From DHVE2 group archaeon (GTDB taxonomy: Archaea; Thermoplasmatota; Thermoplasmata; Thermoplasmatales; Aciduliprofundaceae): a DNA stretch of 18,717 bases. The stretch covers positions 1 through 18,717 of the forward strand of contig WALH01000077.1 in NCBI GenBank assembly GCA_015522935.1, in the 5' to 3' direction. The translations under genes were made by a program, and so were the position numbers. Below are positions 6,915 through 14,234 of the stretch, one piece after another. Position 1 is the stretch's first letter. Each line of letters opens with the position of its first letter. The notes beneath the pieces are model-generated. The model made no database searches, was not told the DNA's origin, and saw only the letters and a program-made list of their open reading frames with translations.

Positions 6915-6945
6915 CCTTAAATAAATTTGATATATTTCAAATTTA
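6915..6945. promoter_or_regulatory. Divergent cobZ/cobT promoter with a 24-bp palindrome
   Basis: The two arms TAAATTTGA (6922-6930) and TCAAATTTA (6937-6945) are perfect inverted repeats around TATATT. The minus-strand TATA-like sequence for cobZ (GAAATATAT, about 6931-6939) is inside it. For cobT a plus-strand box (CTTAAATAAA, 6916-6925) overlaps the left arm, predicting a start near 6946 just before the ribosome site GGTGAT (6950-6955). A dimeric regulator bound here would cover both promoters. Confidence 0.6.
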
Positions 6946-6959
6946 CTTTGGTGATGCAA

Positions 6960-7898
6960 ATGTATCTTATGACCGTTGTAATATCAAATACAAAAGTCGC
7001 TGAGATCCCCGGAATATCCGCGGCTGGAAAATCTACAGAACTGATAAAATACACACCCCCCGCAGACATAGAGTACATATTCTACGGAAAGCCAAAATGC
7101 ATAGATGCCATACCAGTTACGCCTGAAGGACATCCCACACCTGCGATAATAACAAAAGCTGCAAAAGAAATTATGAATTTTCCTCTTATCCCCATCAGGG
7201 CAGGGAGCATTTTGCCTCCACGGACTCCACACATATATGCAAGTTCCACCCCCGGCGGGGATATAAGATTTGAGGATGGCTCACCAGAACATGAGAAACT
7301 CTTGGAGGATGGAATAATTTTAGGAAAAGAACTCAGAAAATTCGATTTAGTTATTGGAGAGAGCATTCCCGGAGGGACAACCACAGCTTTGGCTGTTCTT
7401 CGTTCGCTGGGCTATGATGCACATACTTCCTCAGCATTCAAAGATAATCCTGTGTCTCTCAAGGAAAAGGTTGTGAATATGGCTTTAAAAAGGGGAAAAA
7501 GCGTGAAGTGTTGTGGGGATCCTATGATCTCCTTTGTTGCTGGAATGGTTATTGGTCATGGAAATGCTATTTTAGGAGGGGGTACGCAGATGTTAGCGGT
7601 CGCCGCAATAGCGAAAGAAGAGGGTTATAAGCCGAAGTTAATAGCCACCACGAAATACATAGCGAATGATAAAAGTGCGAATTTCAAAGAAATTGCAGAG
7701 GAAATTGGTGTGGATTATTATATCTCTCAGATTGATCTGTCTAAAAGTAAATACAAAGGGCTGAGGGAATATGAGATTGGTTATGTAAAGGAAGGAGTGG
7801 GAGCCGGAGGTGCACTTTATATGGCTGAAAAATCAGGAATAAAATTAGAGGATATAGAGAAAAAGATAGAGGAACTGTATGGGAGGCTGATAGAATGA
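6960..7898 (+). CDS. cobT: Nicotinate-nucleotide:lower-base phosphoribosyltransferase (archaeal CobT)
   Basis: CobT activates the lower base (such as dimethylbenzimidazole) with nicotinate mononucleotide to form the alpha-ribazole phosphate used by CobS. The 312-residue protein belongs to the archaeal form of the family, which differs from Salmonella CobT in the N-terminal half. Visible conserved blocks are VTPEGHPTPAIITKAA, FDLVIGESIPGGTTTALAVL, SVKCCGDPMISFVAGMV, and LGGGTQMLAVAAIA with its glycine loop. The preferred start is the ATG at 6960, four bases after GGTGAT; ATGs at 6954 and 6969 are alternatives. The stop overlaps the next start by ATGA, so cobT, the DUF71 gene and the AsnB-like gene form one operon. 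It lies opposite cobZ across a shared palindromic promoter. Confidence 0.9.
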   Translation: MYLMTVVISNTKVAEIPGISAAGKSTELIKYTPPADIEYIFYGKPKCIDAIPVTPEGHPTPAIITKAAKEIMNFPLIPIRAGSILPPRTPHIYASSTPGGDIRFEDGSPEHEKLLEDGIILGKELRKFDLVIGESIPGGTTTALAVLRSLGYDAHTSSAFKDNPVSLKEKVVNMALKRGKSVKCCGDPMISFVAGMVIGHGNAILGGGTQMLAVAAIAKEEGYKPKLIATTKYIANDKSANFKEIAEEIGVDYYISQIDLSKSKYKGLREYEIGYVKEGVGAGGALYMAEKSGIKLEDIEKKIEELYGRLIE

Positions 7899-8521
7899 AA
7901 ACTGCTGCATTATGTTCATTTGGAAAGGATTCCCTATTTGCAATATACAAATACGGAAAGGTGGATGAGATAATAATGACCGACATAACATTTCCCCGAC
8001 CATCGCCTCACATTTTAAATTACGAAATTGCGAAGATTGCCGCCGGGAGAATGGGTGTGAATTTGAAAAGAGTTAAATTGAGAAAAGGAAAAGAAAAGGA
8101 TGATCTTGCTGAGGCGTTAAGCGATATGGATAAGGTCATTGCAGGGAATCTCTTTTTGGAGGAGCACAAAATATGGTTGGAAGATGTTGCAAAAATGGCT
8201 GGTGTGGATTATGAGGAGCCATTGTGGAATTACGATACAAAGAAATTACTTCGAGATATAATTTCCGCTGGATTTGAGCCTCTAATAGTGGGGATAGATA
8301 CGAGAAAAATCGGAAGAGAATATCTGGGAAAAATTCTAACAGGGGAGATTGCAGAAGAATTCATAAATATGGATATAGACCCCTGCGGGGAGTACGGAGA
8401 GTATCACACCATGGTTCTCAATTCACCTTTATACAAAAAAAGAATAGAGATTGGTGGGGGTGAGATAATTGAGCACGATGAATATGCTCTTTTTAAAGCG
8501 AGAGTTTCTGAAAGTCCTTAA
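7895..8521 (+). CDS. DUF71/COG2102 PP-loop ATPase, B12-linked subgroup
   Basis: A 208-residue ATP pyrophosphatase of the Dph6 (diphthine-ammonia ligase) superfamily. The PP-loop is CSFGKDS (7-13), in place of the usual SGGKDS. The late family block is DPCGEYGEYHTMVLNSPLY (about 162-180), and LWNYDTKKLLRDIISAGFEP lies before it. Family members adenylate a carboxylate and then add ammonia. Published comparative genomics of DUF71 predicted two roles, diphthamide synthesis and B12 salvage; its place between cobT (ATGA overlap) and an AsnB-like gene supports the second. Diphthamide synthesis remains possible because archaea also need one Dph6. The phenylalanine in the PP-loop is odd. No corrinoid-binding motif is visible, so the substrate is unknown. 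Confidence 0.8.
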   Translation: MKTAALCSFGKDSLFAIYKYGKVDEIIMTDITFPRPSPHILNYEIAKIAAGRMGVNLKRVKLRKGKEKDDLAEALSDMDKVIAGNLFLEEHKIWLEDVAKMAGVDYEEPLWNYDTKKLLRDIISAGFEPLIVGIDTRKIGREYLGKILTGEIAEEFINMDIDPCGEYGEYHTMVLNSPLYKKRIEIGGGEIIEHDEYALFKARVSESP

Positions 8522-9383
8522 GGAATCCATTAAAGGGGGAGATGGCATTCTTCTCTCCGGTGGGCTGGATACCTCATCCATAGCGGTGTTTTTGAAGGAT
8601 GCCGTGGGAATAACCGTTTGTTTTGAAGGGGGATGCGACGATTTAAAGTACGCCAAAATCATAGCCAAAAAATTCGGATTGGAGCATCGTGTATCCTTTT
8701 TTGGAGAGGACGAGGCGAAGAAAGTGGTTAGGGATGTGATTAAGATTCTGAAATCCTTCGACCCCGGAGCGGTGAGGAACGGAATTCCCATTTATTTGGG
8801 ACTTAAGGAGGCGAAGGAAATGGGATTGCAAGAAGTTATAACTGGAGATGGAGGAGACGAGTTATTTGCAGGATATTCCTTTCTCTTTCACAAACCCCTG
8901 AGTTATGTGGACGAATGGACTAAAACCGTGCCAGATTACTGGCATTTCGACTCGGCGGATTTCGGCGAGCATTTTGGTATTAAAATCCTCCAACCCTACA
9001 CGAGCAGAGAGATGATAGAATTCGCAAGGAAGGTTCCGGCCGAATCCAAAATAGGATACCACGAAGGAAAAATATATGGAAAGTACATAGTGAGAAAATC
9101 GATGGAGGATTACCTTCCCCACGAGATTGTCTGGAGGGAGAAGCATCCTATCGAGGCCGGAAGCGGAAGTTCATACCTATCATCAATTTTTAAAGAAGAC
9201 CCGGAAAAATTCGATTTACCACTCTGGAACGAAGAGCACGCATACTACTACAAAATCTACAGAGAAGTTGTGGGAAGGATTCCAGAACCCAAGGAAGGTG
9301 AATATCCCTGCCCTGTTTGCGGTGCGGGAATTCCCGAGGGCAGAAATCACTGCCGTGTGTGCGGATGGTTTAAGAAGGATTAA
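8478..9383 (+). CDS. Asparagine-synthase-like PP-loop protein with C-terminal zinc ribbon
   Basis: A 301-residue protein made only of the C-terminal synthetase half of AsnB-type enzymes. The PP-loop is LLSGGLDTSS near the N-terminus, and the second family motif is TGDGGDELFAGY in the middle. The N-terminal glutaminase domain of AsnB is absent, so free ammonia or another nucleophile would be needed. The last about 25 residues form a zinc ribbon with two CxxC pairs (CPVC and CRVC). The ATG at 8478 gives a 44-nt overlap with the DUF71 gene; the ATG at 8484 and a TTG at 8469, five bases after GGTGA, are alternatives. It is convergent with cbiZ, overlapping it by 14 nt. Amidation or ligation in corrinoid salvage is inferred from context only; plain asparagine synthesis is an alternative. 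Confidence 0.8.
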   Translation: MNMLFLKREFLKVLKESIKGGDGILLSGGLDTSSIAVFLKDAVGITVCFEGGCDDLKYAKIIAKKFGLEHRVSFFGEDEAKKVVRDVIKILKSFDPGAVRNGIPIYLGLKEAKEMGLQEVITGDGGDELFAGYSFLFHKPLSYVDEWTKTVPDYWHFDSADFGEHFGIKILQPYTSREMIEFARKVPAESKIGYHEGKIYGKYIVRKSMEDYLPHEIVWREKHPIEAGSGSSYLSSIFKEDPEKFDLPLWNEEHAYYYKIYREVVGRIPEPKEGEYPCPVCGAGIPEGRNHCRVCGWFKKD

Positions 9384-9966
9384 CTCCCTTGAGATATTCC
9401 CTCACTCCCCTTTCTAAAACATTTCTAATAGCTAATCCTATTTCCCTCCCTATTTCTGTGGCGCTTCCTGCAAAATCATCATAGCCTAAAAAAGCAGCTA
9501 TTCCGCAGGCATCGCTGGTAGTGGATGGTGCGTTTAGCATATAGGTCAAAACATATGCCTTCGTTTCCATTGCTGTGCTGAGAGCGTTGACCAATCCCGC
9601 AGAGGAAAGATTTACGTTCAGTACAAGAAAAATATTAACCGTGCCAATATCGCCGGAGCAAGGCTCTCCAGGGATACATAGGTTATCAAGCCCGACGGTG
9701 GCGTAGGCTTCAACATATCTGGATTTGTGGAAATAAACATTCCATGCGGCGGTCATAAATCCCACATAATTTTCCAGTTTATTCCTATTAGCGAATTCAT
9801 TCAAATCTTCGTAAGCATTTCCACTATAATTTTTATCCACATACATCACGAAGAACCCTTTTCTTTTTCCCAATCCGCCGTTGTGAATCGCAGAACTTAC
9901 AACATCCATTTCTCTACGGAATTCCACCTTCAAACCATTTTTCAATTGTCTCAATGAGGATATCAT
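9370..9966 (-). CDS. cbiZ: Adenosylcobinamide amidohydrolase
   Basis: CbiZ hydrolyses the amide linking aminopropanol to the corrin ring, turning adenosylcobinamide into adenosylcobyric acid, which CbiB can reuse. The 198-residue protein shows the family blocks VVSSAIHNGG (22-31), VGFMTAAWNV (about 68-77), an ATVGLDN strand, DIGTVNIFLVLN, ALSTAMETKAYVL, a SDACGIAAF segment and a helical C-terminus. In relatives the SDA motif usually reads TGTxTDA; here it is STTSDA. The ATG at 9966 is backed by GGAGG seven bases upstream, although this puts 53 nt of the gene inside cobD. Such overlap within one reading direction suggests strong translational coupling. With CobY lacking kinase activity, CbiZ is the expected entry route for salvaged cobinamide. 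Confidence 0.88.
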   Translation of the reverse strand: MISSLRQLKNGLKVEFRREMDVVSSAIHNGGLGKRKGFFVMYVDKNYSGNAYEDLNEFANRNKLENYVGFMTAAWNVYFHKSRYVEAYATVGLDNLCIPGEPCSGDIGTVNIFLVLNVNLSSAGLVNALSTAMETKAYVLTYMLNAPSTTSDACGIAAFLGYDDFAGSATEIGREIGLAIRNVLERGVREYLKGVNPS

Positions 9967-10833
9967 TCTCTTCCCTCCTTCTCACCGAGAACCTTATGTA
10001 CTCAGGTAATCCGAAGGATGAACAGTCCCGAACAAGTACACGATTATTCTTTGCAAATTCTCTGAAATCCTTTCCACTTCCCACATTGAGAAGAAAGAAA
10101 TTTGCATCACTTTTCAAATTCAGAATATTGGAAATTCTATCCCTCTCTTTCAGAATCTTGGGAATTGTTGCATCCAAAAATTCTCTCCCATTTTCCATAA
10201 GCCAGTGTAGAAACGATGCGCCTGCACACCCCAATCCCCATGGTCCACGGATTCTTCGAAATTCATCTAAATGTGCTGTGACATATCCAACCCTTATTCC
10301 TGGGATCCCAAACACTTTAGTGAATGTTCTTGCCCGAACCACGCAATCACCTTTGATTCTTATTTCTCGGGAGAAATCCACATATGCCTCATCTAAAAAC
10401 ACGAGGGAATTCTTATCACATGCCATATCCACTAAGGCATTTACAAATTTCTCGCCTTTCATAATTCCCGTAGGATTGTTGGGGTTGCAGAGGAAGATTA
10501 TCCCATTGCGAGGAATGTAAAACTCCTCAAAATTAGGGTCAAGGCCTTCCACATAGTGAATTTTTCTTTTGAAGATTTTTGCCACTCGCTCGTATTCTCC
10601 GTATGTATGTCTCATAACGGTTACATCTCCCTCTTTGAGCAGGAAAATTAGATAAATTGCCTCTGTTATTCCCGCCGTCACTGCCACTTCCTTTCCAACA
10701 AAATTAGCAACTATCTTGTCGAAATCTCCGTAGGGATACCTCTCGCAATCCCTTATTTCTATCTCTGGATGCCAAGGATTTATGTTGGCCGAGAAATCCA
10801 CTAAATTATATTCCGAAGGTCTCGCACCACCAT
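9914..10833 (-). CDS. cobD: Threonine-phosphate decarboxylase (CobD, PLP-dependent)
   Basis: CobD decarboxylates L-threonine-O-3-phosphate to (R)-1-amino-2-propanol phosphate, the linker that CbiB attaches. The 306-residue protein is a fold-type I aminotransferase relative of HisC. It shows HGG at the N-terminus and DFSANINPWHP, which are typical of CobD, then LCNPNNPTG, LVFLDEAYVDF, and the PLP lysine block TFTKVFGIPGIRVGY. I prefer the ATG at 10833: GGTGAT (10850-10845) stands nine bases away, while a TTG at 10843 would touch that site. HisC (histidinol-phosphate aminotransferase) is the main alternative; the HGG start and the position between cbiB and cbiZ argue against it. The kinase that makes threonine phosphate is not visible in this window. 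Confidence 0.87.
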
Positions 10834-11651
10834 GCAATTCCAATCACCATCCATAACCATACCGTTACGATAATACCACTCACAGTTATGCTTTTTTCCA
10901 CATCCTTCACCACGGGTTCCTTCCCAGGGATGAAATAATGTCCTATCTTCTCTATCTTCACACCTAAAATAGCGGAGAACGCCGAGATGGGATACATGCC
11001 GTTCTTTCCCTTGGCGTACTTTCTGTACCTCCAAACCTTCTTAGAAAGAGGCAAAGAAAGTAGGAAGGACAATCTCGCAGGTATATAATTCAAGACATCA
11101 TCCGTTCTTGCCACAGCCTTTCCGAATTTCTCGTACCTCGGAGTTCTGTATCCTATCATAGCATCCGCTGTGTTTATACATCTGAAGAAGAATGCACCGG
11201 GCAATCCGAAAAATGCATAGAAGAAAAGAGGAGAAATTATGGAATCAACTGTGTTTTCGGCGCAGCTCTCAATTGCCGCAGAAGCTAAATGCCCCTCATC
11301 CAAATTTTTCGTATCTCTGCTCACTATTTTTTGCACCTCATCCCGTTTCATTTTTCCATTTTTGCATGTGTTGTGAACGAAGGAATATAAAGCGCGGATT
11401 GAAAATGCACTTTTAAGAATATAAACCTTGATGGGGAAGGCGACTAAGAATGGAAGAAAGTTAAGGAAATAAAGGGATGAAGAGAGCAGCAAGAAAAGAG
11501 GGATAAGAAGAAATCCATGCCAGAATTCGCCGTAGAATTTTTTGTCCCATATATCAACTATTTTTCCAATCCACACAACTGGATGAATCTTCTCCGGATA
11601 TTCCCCAATGGCAATATCGAGAGCCACGGCTGATAGAAGTTCCAATAGCAC
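10806..11651 (-). CDS. cbiB: Adenosylcobinamide-phosphate synthase
   Basis: CbiB is the membrane enzyme that joins adenosylcobyric acid with aminopropanol phosphate. The 281-residue protein has the N-terminal block ALDIAIGEYPEKIHPVVWIGK, a long hydrophobic stretch (about 43-75), and the highly conserved core VSRDTKNLDEGHLASAA, IESCAENTVDSIISPLFFY, CINTADAMIGYRTPRYEKFGK and ARTDDVLNYIPARLS. It ends in a hydrophobic helix. The start is GTG at 11651. A TATA-like box lies about 23 nt upstream with no ribosome site between, as expected for a leaderless message. The gene overlaps cobD by 28 nt, so cbiB-cobD-cbiZ forms one operon. A perfect 13-bp dyad covers the predicted transcription start, which points to repression by an unknown factor. 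Confidence 0.92.
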   Translation of the reverse strand: MLLELLSAVALDIAIGEYPEKIHPVVWIGKIVDIWDKKFYGEFWHGFLLIPLFLLLSSSLYFLNFLPFLVAFPIKVYILKSAFSIRALYSFVHNTCKNGKMKRDEVQKIVSRDTKNLDEGHLASAAIESCAENTVDSIISPLFFYAFFGLPGAFFFRCINTADAMIGYRTPRYEKFGKAVARTDDVLNYIPARLSFLLSLPLSKKVWRYRKYAKGKNGMYPISAFSAILGVKIEKIGHYFIPGKEPVVKDVEKSITVSGIIVTVWLWMVIGIAWWCETFGI

Positions 11652-11652
11652 G

Positions 11653-11665
11653 GGGTATCATACCC
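11653..11665. promoter_or_regulatory. GGGTATCATACCC dyad at the cbiB start
   Basis: GGGTAT (11653-11658) and ATACCC (11660-11665) are perfect inverted repeats around one C. The dyad ends one base before the cbiB GTG and lies downstream of its TATA-like box, so a bound factor would block initiation. It is also about 33 bp upstream of the hutU TATA box, where an activator could act. I found no second copy in the window. Confidence 0.5.
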
Positions 11666-11669
11666 TGAG

Positions 11670-11678
11670 TATATTAAA
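11670..11678 (-). promoter_or_regulatory. TATA-like box for cbiB
   Basis: On the minus strand TTTAATATA is centred about 23 nt before the GTG of cbiB. It is the only TATA-like stretch at a fitting distance. Confidence 0.5.
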
Positions 11679-11696
11679 TGTTTTCATTCACAAAAA

Positions 11697-11706
11697 TTTT
11701 TATTTA
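11697..11706 (+). promoter_or_regulatory. TATA-like box for hutU
   Basis: TTTTTATTTA is centred about 25 nt before the ATG at 11726. This fits a leaderless transcript and helps choose that start over the upstream in-frame one at 11678. Confidence 0.5.
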
Positions 11707-11725
11707 TGAGCGTAATGTACCATCT

Positions 11726-13375
11726 ATGAGGGAAATACACGCCCCAAGAGGCAAAAAATTGAATGCAAAATCATGGCAGACAGAAGCTCCGCTACGCCTT
11801 CTAATGAACAATCTTGACCCCGAGGTTGCAAAGGACCCTGCACATCTAATTGTTTATGGTGGCACTGGAAGAGCGGCGAGGAACTGGGAATCTTTTGACG
11901 CTATTGTGGATACTCTTAAGAAAATGGAAGATGATGAAACTCTTTTGGTTCAGAGTGGGAAGCCAGTTGCAGTTTTCAAGACCCACGAATGGGCTCCAAG
12001 AGTTTTGATAGCAAATTCCAATTTAGTGCCGAAATGGGCAAATTGGGAGTACTTCCGGGAATTGGAAGAGAGAGGGTTGATAATGTACGGGCAGATGACA
12101 GCCGGCTCATGGATTTACATTGGAACGCAGGGAATTCTTCAGGGAACGTATGAAACCTTATACGGTGTAGCAAAAAAGGAATTTGGGCAACATGATTTAA
12201 GTGGGAAATGGGTTCTTTCTTCAGGATTAGGTGAAATGGGAGGTGCACAGCCTTTAGCGATTACGATGAACAACGCTGTGGGAATAATAGTTGAAGTGGA
12301 TAAATCGCACATTGAGAGGAGGATAAGGCATGGTTATTTAGATACTTGGACAGATAGTTTAGATGAAGCACTCAAGATGAAGGATGAAGCCCTAAAAGAA
12401 GGAAAGCCACTGAGCATAGGATTATGGGGAAACGCCGCGGATATCTACCCCGAAATTATGCGAAGAGGGATTGTGCCAGATGTTGTGACTGATCAAACGG
12501 CTGCGCATGATCCTCTCAATGGCTACATTCCATCGGGATACACTGTGGAAGAGGCAGCGGAATTGAGGGAGAATGATCCTGAGAAATACCTTGAGGAAGT
12601 GCGAAAATCCCTTCGCAAACATGTTCCAGCTATGGTATGGTTTAAGGAGCATGGAGCGAAGGTCTTCGATTACGGGAATAACATAAGGGCACAGGCTAAA
12701 GAAGCTGGAGTGGAGGATGCTTTCAAGATTCCCGGCTATGTGCCAGAGTACATTCGCCCACTCTTCTGCGAAGGCTCTGGCCCATTCAGATGGGTTGCGC
12801 TGAGTGGAAATCCCGAGGATATATACGAGACTGATAAGGTCATAAAGAAACTGTTCCCGAATAACAAGCATCTTCTCCAGTGGATAGATAAGGCGGAAGA
12901 GCATGTGAAATGGCAGGGATTGCCCGCAAGAATATGCTGGCTCAACTTCGGAGAGAGGGAGAAGGCTGGCTTGGCATTCAATGAGTTAGTTCGCGAGGGA
13001 GTTGTTGAAGCACCCATCGCCATTGGAAGGGATCATCACGATACTGGAAGTGTTGCATCGCCATACAGGGAGACGGAGAGAATGAAGGACGGTAGTGATG
13101 CTATTGCGGACTGGCCTATATTAAACGCAATGCTTAACGTTGCCTCGGGCGCAACCTGGGTCTCATTCCATCACGGTGGCGGTGTTGGTATAGGCTATTC
13201 TCTTCATGCAGGAATGGTTATCGTTGCGGATGGAACAAAACTGGCAGAGCAGAAATTGGCAAGAGTTCTGCACAACGATCCGGGATTGGGTGTGGCAAGG
13301 CATGCAGATGCAGGATACGAGATTGCAATAGGGACCGCTAAGGAGAAGGGAATATGGATCCCAATGCTTAAATAA
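11726..13375 (+). CDS. hutU: Urocanate hydratase
   Basis: Urocanase adds water to urocanate, giving imidazolone propionate, the second step of histidine breakdown; it uses tightly bound NAD+. The 549-residue product matches the family's usual length and sequence from end to end. It starts REIHAPRGKKLNAKSWQ, followed by LLMNNLDPEVA and VYGGTGRAARNWE, then TLLVQSGKPVAVFKTHEWAP, the dinucleotide loop GLGEMGGAQPLA (about 167-178), DQTAAHDPLNGYIP, EGSGPFRWVALSGNPEDI, and near the end FHHGGGVGIGYSLHAG. I chose the ATG at 11726 because family proteins begin there and a TATA box sits about 25 nt upstream. No hutH, hutI or glutamate-forming enzyme is in the window. It is divergent from cbiB. Confidence 0.97.
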   Translation: MREIHAPRGKKLNAKSWQTEAPLRLLMNNLDPEVAKDPAHLIVYGGTGRAARNWESFDAIVDTLKKMEDDETLLVQSGKPVAVFKTHEWAPRVLIANSNLVPKWANWEYFRELEERGLIMYGQMTAGSWIYIGTQGILQGTYETLYGVAKKEFGQHDLSGKWVLSSGLGEMGGAQPLAITMNNAVGIIVEVDKSHIERRIRHGYLDTWTDSLDEALKMKDEALKEGKPLSIGLWGNAADIYPEIMRRGIVPDVVTDQTAAHDPLNGYIPSGYTVEEAAELRENDPEKYLEEVRKSLRKHVPAMVWFKEHGAKVFDYGNNIRAQAKEAGVEDAFKIPGYVPEYIRPLFCEGSGPFRWVALSGNPEDIYETDKVIKKLFPNNKHLLQWIDKAEEHVKWQGLPARICWLNFGEREKAGLAFNELVREGVVEAPIAIGRDHHDTGSVASPYRETERMKDGSDAIADWPILNAMLNVASGATWVSFHHGGGVGIGYSLHAGMVIVADGTKLAEQKLARVLHNDPGLGVARHADAGYEIAIGTAKEKGIWIPMLK

Positions 13376-13388
13376 TTTTTTATTTTTT
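13376..13388 (+). terminator. Oligo-T terminator after hutU
   Basis: Two runs of six T separated by one A follow the hutU stop codon directly and end on the base before the ATG of the next gene. Archaeal RNA polymerase stops at such T-tracts without a hairpin. Terminating here would leave the next gene dependent on its own promoter. Confidence 0.5.
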
Positions 13389-14234
13389 ATGAACCCGCAG
13401 AACTGGAGAAATAGATTTGAACGGGTTTTGAATAAAATTCCTTGGAAACCCGGGGTATCCTATGATGAACTGATAACTTATCTTCACTCGTATAGATATG
13501 AGAAAGATGCCTATGGATCAAAAGAAATATTTCAAAACGATTATCTTCTCGCCCACGAGATAGTTGAAATTGAATGTTTAAAGAAAAAGGGGCTGAAAAT
13601 AGACAAATATGTCATTCAGAAAAACAGGGAGGAGGTTTATGAATGTCATCTGAAAGCGATGGATTACGAGTTAAAGATGGCATGTGAAGATGAGAATAGC
13701 GAACATGCAAGGATGAGAATATATGACTTGATTAGTTATATCTGTGATGAATATCGTCCGGCAAAATTGATTCCGAGGGTTAAATCTCTTATTGAAAAAT
13801 ACACGGAGTGTGGAGATTCAGGTATTTATTCGCTTTTGATTAAGAATGGAAAAGATAGGGATATAGAGATTGGGGCTCTGGGCATGATTCATTTTCCCCG
13901 GGGTTATTATGTATACATTGGCTCCGCTCAGAGAGGATTGAGGAACAGAATAAAGAGGCATTACTCCCGTAACAAAAAATTGAAATGGCATATTGATTAC
14001 CTTTTAAGTCACGCAAAACTTATTGACCATTTTTCACTTCCCCTACCAAAAAGATGCGAGGAAAGAGTTTCTATGGAGATGCAAAATATCTATCCTTTTA
14101 TTAAAAACTTTGGCTCTTCTGACTCCCACGCGCACTCACATCTTTTTCATGGTGCAGAGAATATATGGCCCAGAACAAAGGCTTTTTTCTGGAAATGCTT
14201 TAAAAATGAATACGCAAAAAATTTATTAGGATGA
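13389..14234 (+). CDS. Unknown N-terminal domain fused to a URI/DUF123 GIY-YIG-like domain
   Basis: The 281-residue protein has two parts. Residues 1-140 are charged and mostly helical, with no motif I recognise. Residues 145-255 match DUF123 (COG1833, Uri superfamily endonuclease): GIYSLLI (145-151), IGALGMIHFPRGYYVYIGSA (161-180), R187 and RH (190-191), WHIDYLL (200-206), CEER in place of the usual ECE-type motif, and FGSSDSHAHSHLF (241-253). In relatives the FGSSD motif is usually followed by Cys; here it is Ser. The domain resembles GIY-YIG nucleases, so DNA cleavage is plausible, but activity is not established. The stop overlaps the XPD start by ATGA, so the pair is cotranscribed and probably acts in DNA repair. 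The promoter is unclear: the nearest box is only 18 nt before the ATG. Confidence 0.8.
   Translation: MNPQNWRNRFERVLNKIPWKPGVSYDELITYLHSYRYEKDAYGSKEIFQNDYLLAHEIVEIECLKKKGLKIDKYVIQKNREEVYECHLKAMDYELKMACEDENSEHARMRIYDLISYICDEYRPAKLIPRVKSLIEKYTECGDSGIYSLLIKNGKDRDIEIGALGMIHFPRGYYVYIGSAQRGLRNRIKRHYSRNKKLKWHIDYLLSHAKLIDHFSLPLPKRCEERVSMEMQNIYPFIKNFGSSDSHAHSHLFHGAENIWPRTKAFFWKCFKNEYAKNLLG

Noticed and set aside
6912..6959. N-terminal extension of CobZ by 16 residues to the ATG at 6959.
   Set aside because: It would run through the shared promoter and palindrome; the shorter start has a TATA-like box at the right distance.
9954..10520. Plus-strand frame of 188 codons opposite cobD.
   Set aside because: The minus strand codes for a clear aminotransferase throughout; this frame is its shadow, rich in Ser, Arg and Leu with no motif.
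11652..11725. Cobalamin riboswitch upstream of cbiB or hutU.
   Set aside because: The leaders are a few bases long at most and none of the conserved B12-box sequence is present.
13367..13376. TATA box CTTAAATAAT for the DUF123 gene.
   Set aside because: It is centred only 18 nt before the ATG, so transcription would start inside the gene.
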